Shown: one piece after another, positions 27,541-35,505 of the stretch | How positions within the stretch are numbered: the stretch's first letter is position 1 | Layout of the letters: each line of letters begins with the position of its first letter | Source: Brevundimonas sp. SGAir0440 | GTDB taxonomy: Bacteria > Pseudomonadota > Alphaproteobacteria > Caulobacterales > Caulobacteraceae | NCBI RefSeq assembly: GCF_005484585.1 | Contig: NZ_CP039435.1 | Span: forward strand, 2,976,001 to 3,040,000 | Reading direction: 5' to 3' | Length of the DNA stretch: 64,000 nucleotides | Program-made: the position numbers and the translations under genes | Notes under the pieces: generated by a model | The model's input: the letters and a program-made list of their open reading frames with translations, nothing else | The model's database searches: none | What the model was told of the DNA's origin: nothing

Positions 27541-30411
27541 TCAGGCAGCGCTCTTGGCGTCAGCTTCTTTTCTGAACGCCTGTTTGGCGCTGTTGACCCA
27601 GCCGACGAAGGTGTCGGCCTGGCTGGACAGATTGGCGAAGTCGCCCGTCCCCGCCACGCCTGACAGATTGTCGTCCAGCGCGACCCGCAGCGCCGCCGCC
27701 GACCGCGCGCCGGGAACCATCGGCCCAAAGCGCCCGCTCAGCCGCTGCAACGCCGCCCGATCGCCCGCCAGCGAATAGCCGACGCCCGCCCGGATCAGCC
27801 AGCTTTCCTCGGCCGGCGTCAGCGGCGTGGTCGCGGTCTTATAGCGATCGCCCAGCCGCGCCTCATAGATCGGCGCCGCCTCGCCCCACTTCTGCTGCTT
27901 CCAGAAGATGTCGGCCCGCACCTCGCGCGCCGGGTTCGACTGATCCCGGTCCAGCACCTCCAACGCATGGTCGAACCGGCCCAGATCCATAAGGGCGCGC
28001 GCCTCCAGCGCCCGGCGCTCGCTGTTCATCGCATTGGGCAGCAGGGTGGTGCGCGAGCCCCAGATGGCCTGCAACGCCTTCTCCGGCTGGCGGTCCATCA
28101 GATAGACGGTGGCCAGATTGGTCGCGACCTGGGCCTTGGCCACCCCGTCCAGACGCTCGTCCACCTGGTGCTTCAGCAGTTCGGCGGCCTGATCCAGCAG
28201 GTCCACGTCGATCAGCCGGCGCGACAGACGCCGCACCATCTCGTCGCCGTCCGCCCCGATGGGGGTCAGTTCGCGGAAGTCATAGAACAGCGCCAGCGCC
28301 TGCACCGGCTGCAAACCGTCCGCCGCCCCGTCCAGGAAAAGGGCGCGGAAGGCGTTGGCCTGATCCGCCTGCACCTCGGCCGCGCCCGGCACGCCGGCCA
28401 TCCGCTTGCCCGCGCCACGCAGGGCGTCCAGCGCCTCGCGGTATCGCCCCTGCTGCAGATAGATGCCCGACAGTTTGCGCACGACCGCCATCTCGGTCGC
28501 ATCCCCGCGCCAGCGCCATTTCAGCTGTTCCAGCTGGGCCGTCGCCTGATCCGGCGTGATCGCGCCCTTGTCCAGCTCCAGGCTGATGGCGCCCAGTTTC
28601 GCCGGCGTAGCGATCCCATCCAGCGGCGCGCGCGCCACGGCCTTATAGACCGCCAGCGCCCGGTTCTTGTCGCCGTTCAGCTCGAACATCCGCGCCTGCA
28701 CCAGCCGCGCCGTCAGTTGATCCACCGCCGGCGCATCCTGGCTGAACACATAGGCCAACAGCTGCTGGGCGGCGGCGAGATCATTCAACTGGATCGCGGC
28801 CATGGCGTGGGCCGCGCCAAACCGCGCGCGCCATTCCTTGGGGAAGCTGTCGATGGCCGGAGCGCCGGCGGTGAAGTTGCGACGCGCCCCCTCCCAGTCG
28901 CCCATTTCCGAGGCGATATAGCCCAGCCAGACCTTGGTCGCCGGATCGTTGGCCAAGGCCGCGCCCGCGAAATCGACCTGGGCCTCTTCCAGCCGCCCGA
29001 CGCCGACGCGCGCCACGCCGCGCAGGCCGCGCACCTCGGGCTCGCCTTGCAGGTTGGGCGCCTTGGCGATCAGGGCGTTCAGCACCCCGATGGCCTCATA
29101 GTTCAGGCCCGACCCGACCAGGAACCGCGCCAGCGCCATCCGCGCCTCGATCGGCGCGCGCGGATTGTCCGCCGCCGCGATCGTCTCCAGCCCGGCCGCA
29201 TCCTGCAGCCGGCGATAGCGGTCCGAGAAGCCTGCCTCGCCGGTCGCGGCCCAGGTCTCGTCGATCAGCGCCGGATAGGCCGCCCGCTTGGGCGCATCCG
29301 CATTGTGGTCGCCCGTCTCCAGCCCGGCCGCCGGCGACGACAAGGCCAACCCCTTGGGCCGGCTCAGGGTCACCAGGTCGCCCGCCGCCTCGATCTTCAG
29401 GTCGTCGACCGACGTTTCGACCGCCAGGCCCTGCGCGGTCGGGATCAGGCTTAGATCGACCGTGCGCCGTCCGCCGGCGTAGCCCTTGCCGGGCGCCAGG
29501 GCCGTCACCGCCGCGAAGCGGTCGCCAACCAGCGGATCGGTCAGCCAGACCGCCTTGGTCGCCCCGGCCATCCGCGCCACCAGCACCGGCGCGCCGTCGT
29601 CGGACCGACCGACCTCGACCCCGCCCGCCGCGCCGTCGGGACCGCCCAGGGTCACGGTCCAGGTCCCGCCCTGGCCCTGCGCCGAGACGCCCAGCCCTTC
29701 GGGTTCGGCGATCCTCAGGGCCGTATAGCCCGGCCCGGCCGCCCACTGGGCGTTCTTGGCCGACCCCAGCGCCTTGGCGCCGCTCATATCCATGCGCGCG
29801 GCCGTGTCGAACACGACCCAGACCGCATCGCCCCGGCGGAAGACCGCCGCCCCTACCGGCGCGCCCCAGTCGAAGGTCAGGACGGTCTTGCCGCCAGCCG
29901 TCTCGGCCCGCACCGGCACCACGGCCTTGGTCGTCTGCGGCTTGGCGGCGTCCCCGCCCTCCGGCGCCTTGCCGGGCGCATAGAGGTTCAGCCACACCGC
30001 CCCGTCCGCGACTCCCGAGCGCGCATCCGCGCCCTGTTCCAGCGTCAGGATCAGGTCCGTGCCGCCCGCGCCCCGGCTCGGCCGCGTCTCGACCGACTTC
30101 ACCCCCGCCGGCGGATCGACCTTCAGTCGCGAGACATCCGGCGCGGCGGTGGTCCCCAGCCGCACGACGACCTTGTCGCCCTCGCGGCTCACGCGCGAGC
30201 GCACGCCGATCACGCCGCCGAACTCGACCCGCGTGAACTCGGCGTTGGCGCCGATATTGATGGACAGCGGATCGCGCGACCTGCCGACTTCCTGGGCCAG
30301 CGGCGCCATCGGCGCGAACACGACGGCGCCGGCCGTGGCGGCGGCCACGGTCGTCTTCAGGATGCGCTTTGTCGGCGAGGCCCCGTACATATCTCCCGAC
30401 CCATGCCGCAC
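27541..30411 (-). CDS. Large exported tetratricopeptide-repeat protein of unknown function
   Basis: A ~956-residue protein with an N-terminal signal segment (TTVAAATAGAVVFAPMAPLAQE). About 350 residues of beta-rich periplasmic sequence follow, with AMIN-like repeats such as RVEFGGVIGVRSRVSREGD, and then a long alpha-helical TPR region (about 390-930). TPR proteins scaffold other proteins; this one probably acts in the periplasm, but no partner is known. The start is GTG 30411 (AAAGG four bases upstream) or ATG 30390. It converges with hup and is divergent from the DUF983 gene. TTAA motifs in the divergent gap resemble CtrA half-sites, so a cell-cycle or flagellar link is possible but unproven. 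Confidence 0.75.
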   Translation of the reverse strand: MRHGSGDMYGASPTKRILKTTVAAATAGAVVFAPMAPLAQEVGRSRDPLSINIGANAEFTRVEFGGVIGVRSRVSREGDKVVVRLGTTAAPDVSRLKVDPPAGVKSVETRPSRGAGGTDLILTLEQGADARSGVADGAVWLNLYAPGKAPEGGDAAKPQTTKAVVPVRAETAGGKTVLTFDWGAPVGAAVFRRGDAVWVVFDTAARMDMSGAKALGSAKNAQWAAGPGYTALRIAEPEGLGVSAQGQGGTWTVTLGGPDGAAGGVEVGRSDDGAPVLVARMAGATKAVWLTDPLVGDRFAAVTALAPGKGYAGGRRTVDLSLIPTAQGLAVETSVDDLKIEAAGDLVTLSRPKGLALSSPAAGLETGDHNADAPKRAAYPALIDETWAATGEAGFSDRYRRLQDAAGLETIAAADNPRAPIEARMALARFLVGSGLNYEAIGVLNALIAKAPNLQGEPEVRGLRGVARVGVGRLEEAQVDFAGAALANDPATKVWLGYIASEMGDWEGARRNFTAGAPAIDSFPKEWRARFGAAHAMAAIQLNDLAAAQQLLAYVFSQDAPAVDQLTARLVQARMFELNGDKNRALAVYKAVARAPLDGIATPAKLGAISLELDKGAITPDQATAQLEQLKWRWRGDATEMAVVRKLSGIYLQQGRYREALDALRGAGKRMAGVPGAAEVQADQANAFRALFLDGAADGLQPVQALALFYDFRELTPIGADGDEMVRRLSRRLIDVDLLDQAAELLKHQVDERLDGVAKAQVATNLATVYLMDRQPEKALQAIWGSRTTLLPNAMNSERRALEARALMDLGRFDHALEVLDRDQSNPAREVRADIFWKQQKWGEAAPIYEARLGDRYKTATTPLTPAEESWLIRAGVGYSLAGDRAALQRLSGRFGPMVPGARSAAALRVALDDNLSGVAGTGDFANLSSQADTFVGWVNSAKQAFRKEADAKSAA

Positions 30412-30418
30412 AAGGCCT

Positions 30419-30432
30419 TTAATCGCAGTTAA
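30419..30432. promoter_or_regulatory. TTAA pair upstream of the TPR gene
   Basis: TTAA (30419-30422) and TTAA (30429-30432) are separated by six bases in the 102-base divergent gap, one base short of the CtrA N7 spacing. Weak evidence for cell-cycle control. Confidence 0.25.
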
Positions 30433-30513
30433 CCGCCGTTCACCGTGATGATTGATGGCGTTAGGACAACCGGTCCACGCGACAGCGCCGTTTTAAGCGC
30501 CCATAGTCGCCGC

Positions 30514-30903
30514 ATGACCGATTATCCGCGCCTCAGCACCCTGAAGACCGGCCTGGCCTGTCGCTGCCCCCGCTGCGGCAAGGGACCGCTGTTCAAGGGC
30601 TATCTGACGCTGCAGACGGAATGTCCGGCGTGCGGGCTCAGCTACGCCTTCGCCGATCCGGCGGACGGCCCGGCCTTCTTCGTCATGACGGCCGTCGGGG
30701 TGGTGGGGATGATCCTGCTGATGGTGTTCGACTTCACCGTGCATCCGCCGATCTGGGTGCATCTGGTCGTGACCCTGCCGATCCTGGTCGCCCTGTGCCT
30801 GGGGTGTCTGCGCCCCTTCAAGGCCTGGCTGGTCGCCGAACAATATGTCCACAAGGCCGCCCCGCCCGAGTTCTCCTCGAACGGCAAGCACGGCCCCTTC
30901 TAG
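30514..30903 (+). CDS. DUF983 family membrane protein
   Basis: A 129-residue protein with an N-terminal zinc-ribbon pattern (CRCPRCGKG then CPACGL) followed by two membrane helices (about residues 52-75 and 79-100). DUF983 proteins are common in alphaproteobacteria, sometimes near cytochrome oxidase genes, but their function is not established. ATG 30514 is taken; the frame stays open upstream without homology. Its stop shares the CTAG tetranucleotide with the stop of the convergent gene at 30900. Confidence 0.82.
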   Translation: MTDYPRLSTLKTGLACRCPRCGKGPLFKGYLTLQTECPACGLSYAFADPADGPAFFVMTAVGVVGMILLMVFDFTVHPPIWVHLVVTLPILVALCLGCLRPFKAWLVAEQYVHKAAPPEFSSNGKHGPF

Positions 30904-31475
30904 GGTTCGATCACCGTCAGCTCGGGCCAGCGCGCCCGCGCGCTGTCGACGGCCTTGGCCCAGCCCCTGGCCACCGGCCGGTTCGGGTTGGGCCGGATCG
31001 TCAGGGCGAACACGTCGTCCAGCCCGAACGGCGCGGCGACGCTGAGGCTGTCGTCCGCCTCCAGCCGCACCCCGACCGCAAAGGTCGGCGCCACGAACCG
31101 CCCCAGCGCCTCGTCCGTCGATCCGAGCGCCTCATAGGGTTCGCCGAACCGGTTCTGGAACCACAGGCGCACCCGCGCCTGGTTGCGGACCTCGACCTGG
31201 CTGCGGAACGGTTCGTCGAAGGCGGCGGCGACGCGTTTGATGACGACGTCCTCGGCCTCGTAGGACAGGTCCGACGCGTCGAAATAGGCCAGGTCGTAGT
31301 CCTTGACCCCATAACCCGCCGGTCGCCCCGTCCGGGCGTTCCAGACCGCCTGATAGACCGCCCCCGACACCAGCCGCCAATCGGGCAGGTCCAGCGCCCT
31401 GACGGTCGTCAGCACATGCATCAGCCCGGCATCGGCGCGCACGATGGCGGCCAGTTCCGCCTCCAGCTCGCTCAT
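30900..31475 (-). CDS. Nucleotidyltransferase family protein (NTP_transf_6)
   Basis: A 191-residue protein of the NTP_transf_6 (former DUF925) family. The conserved core is visible: WRLVSGAVYQAVWNARTGRPAG, GVKDYDLAYFDASDLSYEAED, VEVRNQARVRLWFQNRFGEP, and an acidic DYDLAYFD segment consistent with a metal-binding nucleotidyltransferase site. Substrate is unknown. It is the last gene of the sugE-thiD run and overlaps thiD by four bases (ATGA). Confidence 0.85.
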   Translation of the reverse strand: MSELEAELAAIVRADAGLMHVLTTVRALDLPDWRLVSGAVYQAVWNARTGRPAGYGVKDYDLAYFDASDLSYEAEDVVIKRVAAAFDEPFRSQVEVRNQARVRLWFQNRFGEPYEALGSTDEALGRFVAPTFAVGVRLEADDSLSVAAPFGLDDVFALTIRPNPNRPVARGWAKAVDSARARWPELTVIEP

Positions 31476-32272
31476 CCTCGCACCGGCCAGCCGTGATCCA
31501 GCGGGCCGTGTCCGCCGCCCAGGCCCGGCGCCCGGCGGATCGCCTCGCCGACATAGGCCCAGGCCTCGGCCACCGCGACCTCCAGCGGCCGCCCCAGCGC
31601 CAGCTCGGCGGCACAGGCGCTGGCCAGGGTGCAGCCGGTGCCGTGGGTGTGGCGGGTGTCGACCCGCTCGGCCTCCAACACCGTCTCGCCGTCTGCGGTC
31701 ATCAGCAGGTCGATCACCGTCGGCCCCGACACATGCCCGCCCTTCATCAGCACCGCCCGCGCCCCCAGGGCCAGCAGCGCCTCGCCCGCCCGCCTCTGGC
31801 CACCTAGGTCGTGGACCGCAAAGCCTGTCAGGGCCTCGGCCTCGGGCGCATTGGGCGTCAGCAGGGCTGCGCGCGGGATCATCAGGCGCTTCACCGCTTC
31901 GACCGCCGCATCGGGCAGCAGCGGGTGCCCCCCTTTGGCCACCATGACCGGATCGACCACCGCCGGGGCGTCGGCTTCGTCCAGCAGGGCCGCAACCGTC
32001 TCGACCACCTCGACCGAGCCCAGCATGCCGGTCTTAACCGCGTCAGTCCCGATGTCCTCCAGAACCGCGCGGCCTTGCGCCGCTATCAGATCCAGCGGCA
32101 GCGGATGGACGCCGTGGACCCCCAGGGTGTTCTGCACCGTGATGGCCGTGATCGCGGTGGCGGCGAACCCGCCCATCATGGTCACGGCCTTGATGTCGGC
32201 CTGGATGCCCGCGCCGCCGCCGCTGTCCGACCCGGCCAGAATGAGCACCCGACCTTGATGACGCGCGCTCAT
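31472..32272 (-). CDS. thiD: Hydroxymethylpyrimidine/phosphomethylpyrimidine kinase
   Basis: A 266-residue ribokinase-fold kinase phosphorylating HMP and HMP-P for thiamine synthesis. Landmarks are ILAGSDSGGGAGIQADIKA, GVHPLPLDLI, VVDPVMVAKGG, LTPNAPEAEALTG and the catalytic HTHGTGCTLASACAAELA. The ATG at 32272 overlaps the upstream SMR transporter stop, and its own stop overlaps the downstream nucleotidyltransferase start, so all three are coupled. No TPP riboswitch is visible upstream of the run. Confidence 0.95.
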   Translation of the reverse strand: MSARHQGRVLILAGSDSGGGAGIQADIKAVTMMGGFAATAITAITVQNTLGVHGVHPLPLDLIAAQGRAVLEDIGTDAVKTGMLGSVEVVETVAALLDEADAPAVVDPVMVAKGGHPLLPDAAVEAVKRLMIPRAALLTPNAPEAEALTGFAVHDLGGQRRAGEALLALGARAVLMKGGHVSGPTVIDLLMTADGETVLEAERVDTRHTHGTGCTLASACAAELALGRPLEVAVAEAWAYVGEAIRRAPGLGGGHGPLDHGWPVRG

Positions 32273-32613
32273 GCCGCCGCTCCCGAAAACAGTTTCAGCC
32301 CGACGATGCCCGCCACGATCAGCAGGATGCACACGGCCCTGACCGCCGTCGCCGGCTCGCCATAGACCAGGATGCCGACCACCGCCGCGCCCACCGCCCC
32401 GATGCCGGTCCAGACCGCATAGGCCGTGCCGATCGGCAGCTTCTGCGTGGCGACCCACAACAGGATCATGCTGCCCGCCAGCGCGATCACAACCCCCAGC
32501 GAGGTCCACGGCCGGCTGACGCCCACATTCTTGAGGCCCGAGGCCCACAGGACCTCCAGCAGACCGGCGACGACCAGCGTCGCCCACGGATTGATCGACA
32601 TCACCCAGGACAT
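32269..32613 (-). CDS. SMR family efflux protein, SugE/Gdx type
   Basis: A 114-residue four-helix small multidrug-resistance protein. The essential membrane glutamate is in LLEVLWASGLK, and KLPIGTAYAVWTGIGAVGAA follows, the signature of the SugE (Gdx) branch that exports guanidinium and some quaternary ammonium compounds. It works as an antiparallel or dual-topology dimer driven by protons. No guanidine riboswitch is recognisable in the 42-base upstream gap. It overlaps thiD (ATGA), an unusual metabolic neighbour. Confidence 0.85.
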   Translation of the reverse strand: MSWVMSINPWATLVVAGLLEVLWASGLKNVGVSRPWTSLGVVIALAGSMILLWVATQKLPIGTAYAVWTGIGAVGAAVVGILVYGEPATAVRAVCILLIVAGIVGLKLFSGAAA

Positions 32614-32655
32614 GGCGACCAGATGGAACAGGCCGCGGTCCGGAGCAAGCCGCGA

Positions 32656-33021
32656 TCAGCCGCCCAGCGGCCCCTTGAAGATGAAGAAGGCCCCAAGCGC
32701 GATGAAGGCGAAGCCGACCAGGTGGTTCACCGTCAGCTTCTCGCCCAGATACAGGACCGAAAACCCGGCGAAGACCAACAGGGTGATCACCTCCTGCATC
32801 GTCTTCAGCTCGGCCGGCGAATAGACCTGGATGCCGATCCGGTTGGCTGGCACGGCCAGCCAGTATTCGAAGAAGGCGATGCCCCAGCTGGCGATCACCA
32901 GGATCCACAGCGGCTTGTGGTCGAACTTCAGATGGCCGTACCAGGCGAAGGTCATGAAGACGTTCGACAGGCACAGCATGACGATGGGGGCGATGTAGGC
33001 GGTCAGGGGCATGGGGCGCAT
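32656..33021 (-). CDS. DUF486 (DMT superfamily) membrane protein
   Basis: A ~121-residue protein with four membrane helices, of the DUF486 family within the drug/metabolite transporter superfamily. Conserved parts include LCLSNVFMTFAWYGHLKF, SWGIAFFEYWLAVPANRIG, SPAELKTMQEVITLLVF and FKGPLGG at the end. Transport substrate is not known. It lies 42 bases upstream of the SMR gene. The start may be ATG 33021 or 33012. Confidence 0.85.
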   Translation of the reverse strand: MRPMPLTAYIAPIVMLCLSNVFMTFAWYGHLKFDHKPLWILVIASWGIAFFEYWLAVPANRIGIQVYSPAELKTMQEVITLLVFAGFSVLYLGEKLTVNHLVGFAFIALGAFFIFKGPLGG

Positions 33022-33076
33022 CAAGGCTGTTGCAGACCTGTCCTCTACACCGGCTGCGACCGTCCGTCGCGGACCT

Positions 33077-33889
33077 TTAAGCCGCCGCCTTCACCGCCGC
33101 CTGAACCTTCAGCGCCTGCACCGTCTCGCGCACGTCGTGGACCCGCACCATCCGCGCCCCGCGTCGCGCGCCTTCCAGCGCCAGGGCCAGCGACCCGCCC
33201 AGCCGGTCGGTCGCCAGGGTCGCCGTTGGATCGATGGCCTGGATCGTGCGCTTGCGGCTGGCGGCGTAAAGCACCGGAAAGCCCAGATCGACCAGCGCGT
33301 CCAACCGCGCCGTCAGCGCCATGTTATGCGCCAGCGTCTTGCCGAACCCGATGCCGGGATCCAGCCAGATCCGCTCGCGCGCCACGCCCGCCGCCATCGC
33401 CGCCTCGGCCCGGCTGCGCAGATAATCCCGCACTTCGCCCACCACGTCCTCATAGCGGGGGTCAGACTGCATCGTCCGGGGCTCGCCCTTCATGTGCATC
33501 AGCACGACGTCGCAACCCAGTTCGGCCGCGACCGCCGCACTGTCGGGCGCGTGGCTCAGCGCGGTCACGTCGTTCCACATCGTCGCCCCGGCCGCGACGG
33601 CGGCGCGGGCGACGGCGGGCTTCATCGTATCGATGCTGATCGCCCCGCCCCAGCGCGCGCGGACGCCGGCGATGACCGGGGCGACCCGCGCGATCTCCTC
33701 GGCCTCGCCCACCGGCTCGGCGCCCGGCCGGGTGCTCTCGCCGCCGATGTCCAGCACGTCCGCTCCGTCCGCGACCAGACGCATGGCCTGATAGATCGCG
33801 CCTTCGGTCGAGGCCCACCGCCCCCCGTCCGAGAAGCTGTCGGGCGTCACATTGACGATGCCCATCACCTGCGGAATCGACACGGTCAC
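33077..33889 (-). CDS. folP: Dihydropteroate synthase
   Basis: A 270-residue TIM-barrel enzyme condensing p-aminobenzoate with dihydropterin pyrophosphate for folate synthesis, the sulfonamide target. Signatures are MGIVNVTPDSFSDGG, DGADVLDIGGESTRPGAEPV, ISIDTMKPAVARAA, WNDVTAL, LMHMKGEPRTMQ, LDPGIGFGKTL and a C-terminal RVHDVRETVQAL. The start is a GTG overlapping the upstream YdeI gene stop (GTGA). Its place as last gene of a regulator-containing operon is unusual. Confidence 0.95.
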   Translation of the reverse strand: MTVSIPQVMGIVNVTPDSFSDGGRWASTEGAIYQAMRLVADGADVLDIGGESTRPGAEPVGEAEEIARVAPVIAGVRARWGGAISIDTMKPAVARAAVAAGATMWNDVTALSHAPDSAAVAAELGCDVVLMHMKGEPRTMQSDPRYEDVVGEVRDYLRSRAEAAMAAGVARERIWLDPGIGFGKTLAHNMALTARLDALVDLGFPVLYAASRKRTIQAIDPTATLATDRLGGSLALALEGARRGARMVRVHDVRETVQALKVQAAVKAAA

Positions 33890-34482
33890 GCCCTCTTCTG
33901 CGGGTGGGGCGTCTCGCCCCGTTTCAGCATCTCCACCAGGCGGGCGATGGCCTTGACGCGGCCCGCCGGGGTCTTCGGCGCCTCGGTGCGATAGGTCAGG
34001 GCGAACCGGTTCTGCGCCGTCAGGGTGTCGAACGTCGCCCGAGCCTGCGGCTCGGCGTCGATGGCGGCCATCAGGTCGTCGGGCGCGGTCGAGCCCTTGA
34101 TGCGGTAGGCCGCGTCCCAGCGCCCATCCGCCTTGGCCGCCTCGACGTGTTTCATCCCGTGCGGCGTCATCCGCCCTTCCTCGATCAGGCGCGCGACATT
34201 GGCGACGTTGATCTGGCTCCAGACGCTCTTCTTACCGCGCGGCGAGACACGTTGCAGGAAGCTTTCAGCATCCAGGCTTTTCTTGATCCCGTCGATCCAG
34301 CCCCAGCACAGGAGCACATCCACCGCCTCGACCCAGGTGATCGAGGCGACGCCCGACTTGACCTTGAAGATGCGGATCCAGAGCTCGGTCTCGCGGTCGT
34401 GGTTCGCCGCCAGCCAGGCCTCGAACGCATGGGGCGTCTCGAACGCCTGCACCTTGTGCGGATCAACGACCGGCGGCGCCAT
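33886..34482 (-). CDS. YdeI/OmpD-associated family protein
   Basis: A 198-residue protein of the YdeI family. Typical segments: ETELWIRIFKVKSG, ITWVEAVDVLLCWGWIDGIKKS, RVSPRGKKSVWSQINV, RLIEEGRMTPHG and a C-terminal AIDAEPQARATFDTLT. The biochemical role is unclear; relatives have been linked to stress and antimicrobial tolerance. It overlaps the regulator stop by one base (TGATG) and folP by four, so it is tightly coupled to both. Confidence 0.85.
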   Translation of the reverse strand: MAPPVVDPHKVQAFETPHAFEAWLAANHDRETELWIRIFKVKSGVASITWVEAVDVLLCWGWIDGIKKSLDAESFLQRVSPRGKKSVWSQINVANVARLIEEGRMTPHGMKHVEAAKADGRWDAAYRIKGSTAPDDLMAAIDAEPQARATFDTLTAQNRFALTYRTEAPKTPAGRVKAIARLVEMLKRGETPHPQKRA

Positions 34483-34784
34483 CAGGCCGACCGCCCGATC
34501 AGGCCGCCCAGCGCCTCCAGATAGGCGGCGAAGGCCTTTCGCCCTGACGGAGTGATGGACACGCGGGTCAGGGGCTTGTTGTTAACAAAGCTCTTGGCCA
34601 CGGCGACGTATCCCGCCTCCTCCAGCTTCCTGATGTGGACAGACAGATTGCCCTGCGTCGCCTCTAGCACCGTCTTCAGCTCGGTGAAGTCGGCGGCCTC
34701 GGCGTCGGCCAGATAGACCATGATCCCCAGCCGCATCCGGCCGTGGATGACCTCGTCGATCTTGCCGAGCGCGTCCAGCCCCAT
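34482..34784 (-). CDS. Winged-helix transcriptional regulator
   Basis: A 100-residue winged-helix protein of the short MarR/ArsR-like type (HTH_34-like): RMRLGIMVYLADAEAADFTELKTVLEATQGNLSVHIRKLEEAGYVAV (in parts), then a wing with VNNKPLTRVSITPSG. It probably binds DNA as a dimer. It is the second gene of a run starting with a membrane protein three bases upstream, a pairing seen in many bacteria where the membrane protein is the regulated gene. Ligand unknown. Confidence 0.85.
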   Translation of the reverse strand: MGLDALGKIDEVIHGRMRLGIMVYLADAEAADFTELKTVLEATQGNLSVHIRKLEEAGYVAVAKSFVNNKPLTRVSITPSGRKAFAAYLEALGGLIGRSA

Positions 34785-34787
34785 GGA

Positions 34788-35441
34788 TCAGCCGGCGTCC
34801 GTATCGACGGCGCGGGCCTTCAGCGCCGCACGCGTCATGATCCAGCCCGGTCCTGCGAAGAGCACGAACAGGCCGAGGGTGCAGACGTAGAGATAGACCA
34901 CCGCGTCGCGCACCAGCACGCCCAGCGCGACCGCCGTGATCCAGCCGCCCAACGACGTCGCCAGCATCCATGGCTTCTTCTTCAGACTGTAGGCCACGAA
35001 CCAGGCCGCCGACTGCAGCGCGAAGATCATCGCCGGATAATAGAGCCAGACCGCGAAGTCCTGATCGCGGCGCGCGCCCACGCCGAACACGATGATGATC
35101 GCCAGATTGGCCATGCCCGCGCCGCTGAAGGCGGCATTCAGCGTGCGGGTGACGATCGGGCCGGCCGTCCCAGCCTTGCGGTCCTCACGCACGGCCCAGG
35201 TCAGGACGATCAGGAAGGCGACCGTAATGGCGACCACGAAGCTGAGATTTCCAAGCGGCGGCCAGCGCACGATCCCCCACACCTGACCGATATGGAACAG
35301 GCATTGCAGACCGTAGAGCAGACCGCCCGCCAGATAGGCGACGCCCAGCGTCAGGGTCGCCCTGGGATTATTGCCGCCCTGAACAATGGCCTTCATGAAG
35401 GCCAGGTCGGCCTCCGGGCCGGTGCGGGACTTGTCGGACAT
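34788..35441 (-). CDS. Polytopic membrane protein paired with the regulator
   Basis: A 217-residue protein with six or seven hydrophobic helices and no recognised catalytic motif. It begins MSDKSRTGPEADLAFM and ends in a short polar tail. ATG 35441 is chosen over a longer open frame lacking conservation. It lies three bases upstream of the winged-helix gene, so the two are almost surely co-transcribed and functionally linked, with the protein being either controlled by the regulator or sensing its signal. Function unknown. Confidence 0.75.
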   Translation of the reverse strand: MSDKSRTGPEADLAFMKAIVQGGNNPRATLTLGVAYLAGGLLYGLQCLFHIGQVWGIVRWPPLGNLSFVVAITVAFLIVLTWAVREDRKAGTAGPIVTRTLNAAFSGAGMANLAIIIVFGVGARRDQDFAVWLYYPAMIFALQSAAWFVAYSLKKKPWMLATSLGGWITAVALGVLVRDAVVYLYVCTLGLFVLFAGPGWIMTRAALKARAVDTDAG

Positions 35442-35505
35442 CGCTGTGTGATTCCTGTGCGACGGGCGCGTCCCTCGGATGGACGCCGCCGGAAGGGTTT
35501 GCAAA

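Noticed and set aside
32614-32655. Possible guanidine riboswitch ahead of the SugE/Gdx gene.
   Set aside because: Only 42 bases separate it from the upstream gene and no conserved ACGR-type hairpin pair is visible.
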